Below, piece by piece: positions 56,596 through 64,000 of a stretch of DNA of 64,000 nt. Source of the stretch: SSF14 sp046331245 (GTDB taxonomy: Bacteria; Actinomycetota; Acidimicrobiia; Acidimicrobiales; Microtrichaceae); the NCBI GenBank assembly GCA_046331245.1, contig JAXLRH010000002.1:310001-374000 (forward strand). The letters are read 5' to 3'. The notes under the pieces are model-generated. The model saw only the letters and a program-made list of their open reading frames with translations, was not told the DNA's origin and searched no databases. The position numbers and the translations under genes are program-made. Each line of letters opens with the position of its first letter. Position 1 is the stretch's first letter.

Positions 56596-59523
56596 CTAGT
56601 TCCCGGACCCGGCGAACCGCTCGGGGTCGCTGAGGAAGTGGTAGATGCGGGCCAGCGAGTGGTCCCAGTCGGAGTGGTTGCGGGCCACGATGTCGCGACC
56701 ACCGGCCTGCACCCGGTGACGCAGCACGGGGTCGTCGATGAGCGAGCTCACGGCGCTCACGAGGCTGGGCACCGTGCGCCGGGCGAGCACGCAGTCCTCG
56801 CCGTCGCGCAGGATCCAGTAGCCCGGCGGCAGGTCGAACGCGACGACGGCGGCGCCGCACGCCATCAGCTCGACCGGAAGGTACGAGGGGTGCGGTGAGA
56901 CCGTGAGCGAGATGCCGATGTCGGCCCGGCGATAGAGGTCGCCGGTGGACCGGTAGTCGAGCAGGCCGAGGTGGTCGATGCCCTTGCCGAGGTCGTCGGG
57001 CTTCGCCCAGGCGCCGGCCGTCATGATGCGGAGGCGGTCGCCGTAGGTGCTCTTGAGCTCGTCGAGGGCGAGCGACACCATCTCCCAGCAGTTCCGCCAG
57101 TGACCGGGGCGTGCGTAGAGGAAGACCGAGGTCGGATCGTCGGGGTCGCGCTCGACGCGCCCCCGCGAGTGGAACACCTCGGTGTCGACGGACGGCATGA
57201 ACGCGAGGCCGGTGCCGCCGTAGTCCTCCCGGTAGAACTTCTCCATCGACGTCGTGTTGCAGATGCCGTACAGGCCGAGCTTGTAGGTCTCCTCGGCGAG
57301 CGCGTACATCGTGCCGGCAGCGTGGAACATCGGCTCGAAGTCCTGGATCAGGTAGAACTTGCGGGCCGCTCCCTCGTAGGCCGCCAGCATGTACGCGGTG
57401 GGCCACTGGGTGGCGATGGCCGCGTCGCAGTCCGGGATGCCACCGAACCCGGCGGTTGGCGAGCCGTCGTGGAAGAAGATCTCGCTGTCGCCGAGCTCGG
57501 GGAAGATGGCGCGCAGGCCTGAGCGCACCCAGGCCTCGTTCGGGCCGGCCCAGCACACGAACCGGTTCTCGACACCGTGGTACCGGTGGAGATGCGCGGC
57601 GATGCGGAGGATCGTGGCGACGCCGCCGTAGAACGGGTTGTCGAAGTCGGGGATGAACCAGTTGACGGTGTGGACCGCGCGCTCCCCCACGATGGCCTCG
57701 TGCGCGGCGCGCACGCCGTCGAGCACCTCGTCGGGCACGGAGCACATCGACGCCAACATCAAGGCCTCGTCCTCCGACGCCTGCTGGCGGAACACCACGA
57801 AGTGACGGCCGATCGCCTCGCCCACCCGCTCGATCGGGGTCGGGTCGTTGGCGCGGCGCAGCTCGACCTTCGGGCTGTTGAGCGACAACGCCTTCGAGTA
57901 GTACGGATCGCCGGTGCGGAGCAGCCGCTGGTACCGCCAGTACGACGTGTACATGTCGGCGACGGGGACGTCGCCGCCGCGGGTGGTCGCCTCGAGGTGG
58001 TCGACGTCGACGGCGGACGTGACGAGGTTGCGGTAGCCGCGCAGCCCGCAGTCGAGACCGAGCACGACATCGCTGCCGAGCAGCACGAACCGCTCGTCGA
58101 AGCCGCCGATCTCGTCGAACAGCGACCGCCGGATGGCGACGCACGCGGCGGTGTTCGCGCTCACGTCGCGGTACCACGTGGTGGACCCCATCAGCGTGTC
58201 GGAGCGGGGCGGGAGACCGGCGAACATGTGGTCGGCGAAGCCGCTCATGCCCACCACGACGCCACCGTGCTGGATCTTCCCCTCGCCGTCGATCAGCCGG
58301 ACACCGACCGTGCCGATCGCCGGATCGGAGGCCCACGACGACAGCTCCCACAGCCACTCCGGCGAGCGCACGCGAGTGTCGTCGTTGAGGAACACCACCA
58401 CGTCGCCGCGGCCGAGTCGCACCGCGGCGTTGTTCACCGCCGAGTAGTTGAAGGGCTCGGTCCACCAGAGCACCTGTGCGTCGATGCCCTCGAGGTGCTC
58501 GTCGTACCAGGCGACCTTGTCGGGGGTCTCGCCCGAGTTGTCGACGACGATGAGCTCCCAGTCGGGATGATCGGTCTCGCGCAGGCTGGGCAGCAGCACC
58601 TCGAGCAAGGGCCGGTTGTGACGGCTGGGCACCACGACGGTGACCGACGTGGGCGAGGTCCGCCGCCACCGCACGCGTACGTCGCCCGACGCGTCGAGCG
58701 CGACCTCGCCGTCGAGACCGCGACGGTCCACTGCGGCCTGCAGCTCGGCGAGCGGTGCGACCGACGCGGCGTGTGACCGCTCGTGCAGCAGCACGCGATC
58801 GATACGGGCGGCCCGCTCGGCATCGACGTCGCAGCGCAGGAGCAACCCCCACGAGAGGTCACCCACGATGGGGCCTGCGTCCATCGCCGCGGCGGCGATC
58901 GACGCCCGCACCGCGAACCCGTGGCCGACGTAGTTGGCCGACAGCAGGAGATCGGGCGACCACTCCGGGATGAACCGGGGCTCGACGCCCTCGGCCGTCG
59001 TCACGTCGCGGTCGAACGCGACGACGTGCAGGTGCGGCTTCTGCCACATCTTGTCGGCGACGAGGAGCGCGGCGTCGGCCTCGAGCGTGTCGCCGGCCTC
59101 CAGCAGCACCACCATGCGGTCGGGATCGCCGACGGCCAGGTGCGCCGCGAGGTCGGCGCGAGTGGCGGCCGTCGTCGTGAGATGACCCCACCGCTGTGCC
59201 CCGATCGAGGCGCGGGTGGCAGCGAGATCGCGGTCGGAGGCGCCGGCCCGCATGACCACGATCACCTCGACGTTGCGGCGGTTCGCCGAGCGGCGCACTG
59301 CCGCCTCGACCAGCTTCGGGTCGAGCGCCTGATGGTCCCGCAACCACTGCGCGTAGGTCGGCGCGTCGCCGAGGAGGGCGAGGCGCTGCTCGACGCGACG
59401 GATGGCGTTGCGACTGTCGCGGTACCACGACAGCACCTCGCGGCCCACGACGCCCTGCGGGCTGCTCGCGGGCATGGCGCGCCCGATCGTCGAACGGACC
59501 CTGCCCCGAACCGAGGGACTCAC
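56596..59523 (-). CDS. Multidomain glycosyltransferase: GT2-like, GT2 and WsaF-like GT4
   Basis: A 975-residue protein with three parts. Residues about 85-260 resemble a GT2 fold that has lost its metal site. Residues about 290-560 are a proper GT2: VTVVVPSRHNRPLLEVLLPSL, VVDNSGETPD, LNDDTRV and VLLGSDVVLGLDCGLRG. Residues about 630-975 match WsaF-type rhamnosyltransferases: NWFIPDFDNPFYGGVATILR, YLIQDFEPMFHAAGTMYAL and VSPHPSYLPVELMACG. Rhamnose is thus a likely product sugar. GTG start one base after the ABC ATPase stop; the exporter follows upstream in the same unit. Confidence 0.9.
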   Translation of the reverse strand: MSPSVRGRVRSTIGRAMPASSPQGVVGREVLSWYRDSRNAIRRVEQRLALLGDAPTYAQWLRDHQALDPKLVEAAVRRSANRRNVEVIVVMRAGASDRDLAATRASIGAQRWGHLTTTAATRADLAAHLAVGDPDRMVVLLEAGDTLEADAALLVADKMWQKPHLHVVAFDRDVTTAEGVEPRFIPEWSPDLLLSANYVGHGFAVRASIAAAAMDAGPIVGDLSWGLLLRCDVDAERAARIDRVLLHERSHAASVAPLAELQAAVDRRGLDGEVALDASGDVRVRWRRTSPTSVTVVVPSRHNRPLLEVLLPSLRETDHPDWELIVVDNSGETPDKVAWYDEHLEGIDAQVLWWTEPFNYSAVNNAAVRLGRGDVVVFLNDDTRVRSPEWLWELSSWASDPAIGTVGVRLIDGEGKIQHGGVVVGMSGFADHMFAGLPPRSDTLMGSTTWYRDVSANTAACVAIRRSLFDEIGGFDERFVLLGSDVVLGLDCGLRGYRNLVTSAVDVDHLEATTRGGDVPVADMYTSYWRYQRLLRTGDPYYSKALSLNSPKVELRRANDPTPIERVGEAIGRHFVVFRQQASEDEALMLASMCSVPDEVLDGVRAAHEAIVGERAVHTVNWFIPDFDNPFYGGVATILRIAAHLHRYHGVENRFVCWAGPNEAWVRSGLRAIFPELGDSEIFFHDGSPTAGFGGIPDCDAAIATQWPTAYMLAAYEGAARKFYLIQDFEPMFHAAGTMYALAEETYKLGLYGICNTTSMEKFYREDYGGTGLAFMPSVDTEVFHSRGRVERDPDDPTSVFLYARPGHWRNCWEMVSLALDELKSTYGDRLRIMTAGAWAKPDDLGKGIDHLGLLDYRSTGDLYRRADIGISLTVSPHPSYLPVELMACGAAVVAFDLPPGYWILRDGEDCVLARRTVPSLVSAVSSLIDDPVLRHRVQAGGRDIVARNHSDWDHSLARIYHFLSDPERFAGSGN

Positions 59524-59524
59524 C

Positions 59525-60784
59525 TCAACGGACCTCGATGGGCTCGATGTTCGAGAAGCTCCACGACGGCAGCAGGTCGATGAGCCCGTCCTTGCCCACC
59601 CGGCCCTCGGCGCGGACGTGGAACGGGAACGCCCGGTCGATCTCGTCGTACACGTGCTGCTGGTGGCTGTCGATGCAGTACACGCTCACGAAGTAGTCGC
59701 CCGTGAGGATCCCGAGGCGCGGGATGCGCAGCTCGACGAAGCCGTTTTCGCTGACGCGACCGGTGCGGATGCCGTCGGCCTTCGTGCTCGTCAGCGACAG
59801 CAGCAGGCCGTTCTCGTGGCGGATCGACACGGCGAACACCGGATCCTCCACCGACTCGTGCACCTCGTAGCCCGCCCGCACCGTGAGCGGCTCCTCGCTC
59901 TGGCCGAACATCGTGCGATTGCCCTGGCCGTCGAGCAGTGCGACCTCGGTGAAGCGGATCTCGCCGGAGCCTCGACGGGCGCCGCCGTCGACGGGCTTCA
60001 TCGGGTCGTCGGCCTCGGTGGTGCCGCGTCGCTCCACCTCGTCCTTGTTGACGGCCTTCAGGTACTTGCCGACGACCTCGACCGACTTGCCCATCGCCCG
60101 GAGGTGGCCGTGGTCGAACCAGGCGACGTTGTCGCACATCGTCTGCACGAGACCGAGGCTGTGGCTGACGAGCACGATCGTGACGCCGCTGGCGCGGAGC
60201 TTGTAGATGTGCTCGAAACAGCGGCGCTGGAACTCCTCGTCGCCCACCGCGACGACCTCGTCGATGATGAGGATCTCGGGCTTCACGTGCACGGCGACGG
60301 CGAAGCCGAGGCGCACGAACATGCCCGACGAGTACACCTTCACCGGCGAGTCGATGAACTGACCGATGCCGGCGAACTCGACGATGTCGTCGAAGACCGC
60401 GTCGATCTCCTTCTTCGACAGACCGAGGATCGCGGCGTTCAGGTACACGTTCTCGCGACCGGACAGGTCGGGGTGGAAGCCCGAGCCCAGCTCGAGGAGC
60501 GCCGAGATGCGCCCCTTCACGCTCACCGAGCCCGATGTGGGCTTGTAGATGCCGGTGATGCACCGCAGCATCGTCGACTTGCCCGAGCCGTTGTGCCCGA
60601 TGAACCCGAACGCCGTGCCGGCCTCGATGCTGAGATCGACGTCGCGCAGCGCCCAGAAGTCGTCGTACCGCTTGCCGCGGCGGGCGACCACGCTCTCCTT
60701 GATGGAGCGCGGGCGGTTGGCGTAGATGCGGAACCGCTTCGAGAGGTCGTGGACCTCGATGGCCATGTTGGAGTCGGAGCTCAC
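59525..60784 (-). CDS. wzt: Wzt-type polysaccharide ABC exporter ATPase
   Basis: The ATPase of an ABC-2 type glycan exporter. In 419 residues: Walker A GHNGSGKST (about 63-71), Walker B ILIIDEVVAVGD, a shortened signature VYSSGMFVRLGFAVAV typical of this subfamily, and a C-terminal beta domain (about 270-419, ending in a HVRAEGRVGKDG strand pair) of the carbohydrate-binding Wzt_C kind, which recognises the finished polymer. GTG start overlapping the permease stop by GTGA; MAIEVHDL six residues in is a possible alternative. Confidence 0.94.
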   Translation of the reverse strand: MSSDSNMAIEVHDLSKRFRIYANRPRSIKESVVARRGKRYDDFWALRDVDLSIEAGTAFGFIGHNGSGKSTMLRCITGIYKPTSGSVSVKGRISALLELGSGFHPDLSGRENVYLNAAILGLSKKEIDAVFDDIVEFAGIGQFIDSPVKVYSSGMFVRLGFAVAVHVKPEILIIDEVVAVGDEEFQRRCFEHIYKLRASGVTIVLVSHSLGLVQTMCDNVAWFDHGHLRAMGKSVEVVGKYLKAVNKDEVERRGTTEADDPMKPVDGGARRGSGEIRFTEVALLDGQGNRTMFGQSEEPLTVRAGYEVHESVEDPVFAVSIRHENGLLLSLTSTKADGIRTGRVSENGFVELRIPRLGILTGDYFVSVYCIDSHQQHVYDEIDRAFPFHVRAEGRVGKDGLIDLLPSWSFSNIEPIEVR

Positions 60785-61593
60785 AGTTCCTCCACCGCCT
60801 GGGCGGCACGCTTGGTGAAGAACCGCCACCCGATGCCGAACATCGCGAGCGACACGATCCACATGTAGGCGATGCTCGAGAAGCTGGGCACCGTGTGGAG
60901 GTAGAACAGCTCTCGGGACGCATCCACGAACCGGGCGAGCGGGTTGAGGTTCACGACCCGCCGCGCCGGGAAGCCGTGGAACTTCTCGGGAATCTGCTCG
61001 ATCTTGTAGACGATGGGCGTCATGTAGAACGCGAGCTGCAGCAGGATGCCGATGAGGTAGCGCACGTCGCGGTAGAAGATGTTGAGGATGCTCGCGATGA
61101 GCCCGCAGCCGAGGGCGAAGGCCACGATCGGCACCAGCAGCACCACCGGGAACAGGAAGAACGTCCACGACAGGTTGCCGACGATCCCCATGATGAGGAT
61201 CAGCACCGTGAGCTCGAAGCCCAGCTGCACGATCACGCCGAACACGACGGCGAGCACCGGGCCCTCGGGCGGGAAGTAGATCTTGTTGAGGAGCGGTCCC
61301 GCGCCCTGCAACCCGTCGATGGAGGCCGACACGCCGGCGGAGAAGAAGTTCCAGATGATGAGCGCGGCGAACAGGTAGAGCGCGAAGCTCTCCGTCGTCC
61401 CGTTGCCGGCGATCGGCGCGTGCGTCTCGAAGATGACCCCGAACACCAGCGTGTAGGTGCCGAGCGTCGCAGCAGGGCTGAGCAGCGACCACAGCTGGCC
61501 CAGGAGGCTCTTGCGGTACTTCGCCTTCAGGTCGCGGCGGGTGAGGTTGGAGATCAGCGTGCGGTACTGCCACAGCTGTGCGGGCGAACTCAT
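60781..61593 (-). CDS. wzm: Wzm-type polysaccharide ABC exporter permease
   Basis: A 270-residue membrane subunit of the ABC-2 family with six helices. The N-terminal LISNLTRRDLKAKYRKSLLG is the amphipathic coupling segment that contacts the ATPase; IFYRDVRYLIGILLQLAFYMTPIVY is the family signature. It carries lipid-linked polymer across the membrane. ATG overlaps the stop of the DUF2142 gene (ATGA), and its own stop overlaps the ATPase start. Confidence 0.94.
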   Translation of the reverse strand: MSSPAQLWQYRTLISNLTRRDLKAKYRKSLLGQLWSLLSPAATLGTYTLVFGVIFETHAPIAGNGTTESFALYLFAALIIWNFFSAGVSASIDGLQGAGPLLNKIYFPPEGPVLAVVFGVIVQLGFELTVLILIMGIVGNLSWTFFLFPVVLLVPIVAFALGCGLIASILNIFYRDVRYLIGILLQLAFYMTPIVYKIEQIPEKFHGFPARRVVNLNPLARFVDASRELFYLHTVPSFSSIAYMWIVSLAMFGIGWRFFTKRAAQAVEEL

Positions 61594-63281
61594 GTCTTGT
61601 CCAGACTCATCGCAGTGTCGGCTTCACGGGGGTTCCTCATGTCGATCGGTTCGTCGGCACCGTCGCTGGGCTCGGCATGGGAGCCGACGGACGTTTCGAC
61701 ACTCGGAGGGTCACCGACCAGCGATGGCGGCGGAACGTCCTGGCCGCCGAACGCCGACGGGGCGATCCGGTTCACGAGCACGGTCACACTACTACCGACC
61801 GCGACGGTCAGAGCGAGCAGCAGCAGCGCCGGGAGCGGCGGGCTCCAGGCGCCGCCGGACAGGTAGTTGACCGGCCCCTCGACGCCGACCACGTAGCGAC
61901 GCATGGCCGACATGTGGCTCGCGACCATGGCCACCGTGGCGAAGGCGGCGATGGCGGTGAGCACGCGGGCACCGAGGCGGCGACTCAGCTGCGAGGTGTC
62001 GAGCGTGACCGCCGCGAGCACCGGTACGCCCATCGCGATGGGGAGGATGTACCGGCCCTGCCAGATGATGTGGCCCGCCTTGGCGGAGGGGTACTGCAGC
62101 ACGATCGGCCCCACGACCACGGCCGCCACGGTGAGCAGCAGCACCGTCGAGCGCCAGGCGCGGCCCGTGCCGGCGGCGAGGGCGACGACCAGCACGACGA
62201 GGGCCAGCCAGATCCAGATCGCCAGCGCCACTGGCCCGGCGTCGAGCCAGCCGAAGTACGCGATCATCTCGGAGAACCAGTTGTCGGAGAGGGCGACGAG
62301 CGTGACGAGCACGTTGTGGCCCGGCGCCGTGCGACCGCCGGTGATGCTGTCGAGGTGCCCGGCGCTGATGATCCAGATCATCGCCGAGGCGATGAGCGCG
62401 CCGGTGACGACGGCGACGGCCCAGAAGCGCTTGTCGCGGGCCAGGTCCATCAGGCGGGCCCGCCCGGCGAACAGCGCGACCAGCCCCAGCACGATCACAG
62501 CGAACAGCGGCGAGAGCGTGCGCGAGTGGGCCATGAAGGTCGTGGACACGAGCAGGCCGGCGACGAGGCGTCGATCGACCGGCTGCTCGCGCGACCACGT
62601 GAGCGCCAGCGCGAGGGCCGTGCCCCACATGGCGAACGCGGCGGCGATCTCGAGGGAGTTCGGGTTCACCGAGCCCGCGAGGAAGAGCACCTCGGGCGTC
62701 GCGGCCACGATCACCGCGATGGCGGCCACCGCCGACGAGGTCACGCGGCGAAGGGCGGCGTAGCCGAGCGTGAACATCGCAGCGCACAGGGCGGCCGAGA
62801 CCAGACGCATGAGGTAGAGGCCGACGTTCGCCGACACGAGCTTCGACGGCCACCCGACCAGCGCGTAGTAGAGCGGCGGGTACGAGCCGGCGGAGGTCTC
62901 GATGCGCACCATCCGGTCGCTGCTGCTGAGCTTCGGCGCGCAGTCGGCCGTGACGGCGGGCTGCAGGGCGTAGCACATGAAGATCTTGTTGGCCGAGGCG
63001 TAGGACTCGGTGGTACGCACCCGGAACGTGACCGGCGCCGCGTCGTCGCCCGGCGCCTTCGGGTAGACGACCCGCGTGCCGCGCCACCATCCGTCCCAGA
63101 TCGCCGCCGCCTTGGTGGCGTGGGCCGGCTCGTCGGGCACGCTCATGAGCGGGCTGGCGAGCGCCCACAGCGACGAGGCGACGAACACGGCGGCGAACAC
63201 CAGCACCAGCTCACGGCGCCGGGACGGCGGCTGCGCGATCGCCCCATCCGCTCCGGTGTTCGCGCTTCGACGGGTCCGCAT
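61590..63281 (-). CDS. DUF2142 family polytopic membrane protein
   Basis: A 563-residue membrane protein with about eleven helices. Landmarks are ASPLMSVPDEPAHATKAAAIWDG after the first helix, SYPPLYYALVGWP and LSDNWFSEMIAYFGWLD, the pattern of DUF2142, which is related to GT-C transferases and often found with surface-polymer export genes. The acidic PDEP(A)H motif in the first outer loop could be catalytic. The tail after the last helix is hydrophilic. It opens the exporter transcription unit and has an unusual anti-Shine-Dalgarno-like leader. Confidence 0.9.
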   Translation of the reverse strand: MRTRRSANTGADGAIAQPPSRRRELVLVFAAVFVASSLWALASPLMSVPDEPAHATKAAAIWDGWWRGTRVVYPKAPGDDAAPVTFRVRTTESYASANKIFMCYALQPAVTADCAPKLSSSDRMVRIETSAGSYPPLYYALVGWPSKLVSANVGLYLMRLVSAALCAAMFTLGYAALRRVTSSAVAAIAVIVAATPEVLFLAGSVNPNSLEIAAAFAMWGTALALALTWSREQPVDRRLVAGLLVSTTFMAHSRTLSPLFAVIVLGLVALFAGRARLMDLARDKRFWAVAVVTGALIASAMIWIISAGHLDSITGGRTAPGHNVLVTLVALSDNWFSEMIAYFGWLDAGPVALAIWIWLALVVLVVALAAGTGRAWRSTVLLLTVAAVVVGPIVLQYPSAKAGHIIWQGRYILPIAMGVPVLAAVTLDTSQLSRRLGARVLTAIAAFATVAMVASHMSAMRRYVVGVEGPVNYLSGGAWSPPLPALLLLALTVAVGSSVTVLVNRIAPSAFGGQDVPPPSLVGDPPSVETSVGSHAEPSDGADEPIDMRNPREADTAMSLDKT

Positions 63282-63299
63282 GTGTCTCGTTCGCAGCGC

Positions 63300-63313
63300 A
63301 GAAAGGAGGTGAT
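63300..63313. promoter_or_regulatory. Copy of the 16S anti-Shine-Dalgarno tail in the DUF2142 leader
   Basis: On the minus strand the 14 bases ATCACCTCCTTTCT equal the usual 3' end of actinobacterial 16S rRNA and lie 18 bases before the DUF2142 ATG. On the plus strand they read AGAAAGGAGGTGAT, a full-length Shine-Dalgarno, seven bases before a GTG at 63321. No plus-strand gene is evident, so the meaning is open. Confidence 0.6.
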
Positions 63314-63338
63314 TCCGCCCGTGCGTGCGCCGCCGAGA

Positions 63339-64000
63339 CTAGCAGTCGGCCCCTGCCGGTCCGGGCACCCCCGGCACCTCGTCGAGCGTCCTCGCACCCC
63401 GGATCACGACGACCACGACCACCGCCAGCGCCACCGCCGACGACAGCGCGAGCCCCGACTCCACCCGCAGGAACAGATCGTCGCTGGACGCCAGGCCGGC
63501 GGCGAACGCGACCGCTGCTCCCACCCACGCAGCGGTGAGCCACCGCTCCTGATGGAGGGCGAGCGCGGCCTGGCCGATCGCCACCGCGCCCACGAGCGTG
63601 ACCGACGAGAACGCCATCGCCCCCAGGTCGCGGGCACCGAGCGCGCCGAACTCGGCCCCGAACGCGATGCGCACGGCCGTCGGCCCCACGATCGCCGCGC
63701 CGACGGTGGACACGATCACCGCCGCGCCGATCGCCGCCCCGAGGCGCGTCACGTTCGTGCGGAACGCGGGGTGGTCGCCCGAGGTGACCGAGGCGGTGAG
63801 GGACGGGAGCAGCAGCGACACGATCACGGGCACCAGGAAGACGGGGATGCGTGCCACGACCAGCCCGGTGAGGAAGTGACCGGCCTCCGCCGACTGGTCG
63901 TCGTTCGCGAGCAGCTGCACCGCCAACGGGCCGGCGTTCATCAACGCTGCCGTGATGACCGACGACACGACGAGCGCCGGCAGGCCCACGGCCAGCGACG
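63339..64000 (-). CDS. Polysaccharide flippase-like membrane protein, C-terminal part
   Basis: The last 220 residues of a membrane protein cut by the right edge; the frame is open to base 64000. Six or seven hydrophobic helices are visible, with RIPVFLVPVIVSLLLPSLTASV and a GLxxGAxxxVxS-type helix, fitting the oligosaccharide flippase (Wzx/MATE-like) family. It would move lipid-linked units across the membrane. It lies upstream on the same strand of the DUF2142-exporter set, 57 bases before it. Presence of both flippase and ABC exporter suggests two polymers or one hybrid route. Confidence 0.78.
   Translation of the reverse strand, partial: SLAVGLPALVVSSVITAALMNAGPLAVQLLANDDQSAEAGHFLTGLVVARIPVFLVPVIVSLLLPSLTASVTSGDHPAFRTNVTRLGAAIGAAVIVSTVGAAIVGPTAVRIAFGAEFGALGARDLGAMAFSSVTLVGAVAIGQAALALHQERWLTAAWVGAAVAFAAGLASSDDLFLRVESGLALSSAVALAVVVVVVIRGARTLDEVPGVPGPAGADC

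Noticed and set aside
63321..64000. A plus-strand frame starting at the GTG after the strong Shine-Dalgarno-like block
   Set aside because: The translation is His/Arg-rich antisense to the flippase and shows no domain. The ribosome-site-like block itself is kept as a finding, but no gene is claimed.

Overview
The window reads as one contiguous piece of a high-GC actinobacterial chromosome. Genes are dense, many starts are GTG, neighbouring genes often share 4-base GTGA or ATGA overlaps, and several starts sit 6-10 bases after a TAnnnT box, as in leaderless actinobacterial transcripts. The gene order (secA, hpf, comF; ahcY, a SIS-type isomerase, a Trm112-like protein, manB; DUF3499; cofD, cofE; a GDP-mannose pyrophosphorylase) recalls the mycobacterial region around secA1, sahH, manB and fbiAB. 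Because the genome lacks mycobacterial features and is rich in sugar-nucleotide genes, I infer a non-mycobacterial lineage such as Acidimicrobiia. That placement is inference only. No rRNA, tRNA, CRISPR array, phage or insertion sequence was found. No gene-free stretch exceeds 300 bases; the longest (19133-19322) holds no recognisable element.

Left part (1-23 kb) is mostly housekeeping: ftsX (cut by the edge), ftsE, prfB, a tiny lipoprotein, secA, hpf, comF, an HNH/DUF222 protein, an SDR, two related lipoproteins with Ig-like domains, ahcY, then a mannose-phosphate block (isomerase, Trm112-like, manB) running on from a GtrA-GT2 fusion and a very large membrane protein. A zinc-ribbon protein, a CPBP protease, DUF3499 and ftsH follow.

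Middle part (22-48 kb) mixes surface-glycan precursor genes with cofactor genes: a thioredoxin-like protein, a DUF5719 protein and an 1101-residue GT2 membrane protein; a GDP-deoxyhexose reductase and GDP-mannose dehydratase coupled to cofD and cofE (coenzyme F420); an SDR, a GalE-like epimerase and a mannose-1-phosphate guanylyltransferase; three overlapping GT4 genes, the last with apparent clustered frameshifts; GDP-fucose synthase, UDP-xylose synthase and UDP-glucose dehydrogenase; an LCP ligase; pabB and pabC; birA divergent from a biotin-dependent carboxylase.

Right part (48-64 kb) carries an RDD protein, an LpdA-like flavoprotein and a polysaccharide assembly and export cluster: a GT2-GT4 fusion, a CgeB-like GT, a methyltransferase, another GT4, a three-part GT ending in a WsaF-like domain, a Wzt/Wzm ABC exporter, a DUF2142 membrane protein and a flippase cut by the right edge.

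Taken together, genes in the window could take fructose-6-phosphate to GDP-mannose and on to GDP-D-rhamnose and GDP-L-fucose, and UDP-glucose to UDP-glucuronate and UDP-xylose. They could then polymerise these sugars, export the product by an ABC route (with a flippase nearby), and attach it to the wall by LCP chemistry. The most unusual non-coding signals are a 14-base copy of the 16S anti-Shine-Dalgarno tail in a leader (63300-63313), a conserved stem-loop repeat between convergent genes (two copies), a 27-bp-arm palindrome and a six-copy pentanucleotide repeat over a stop codon.
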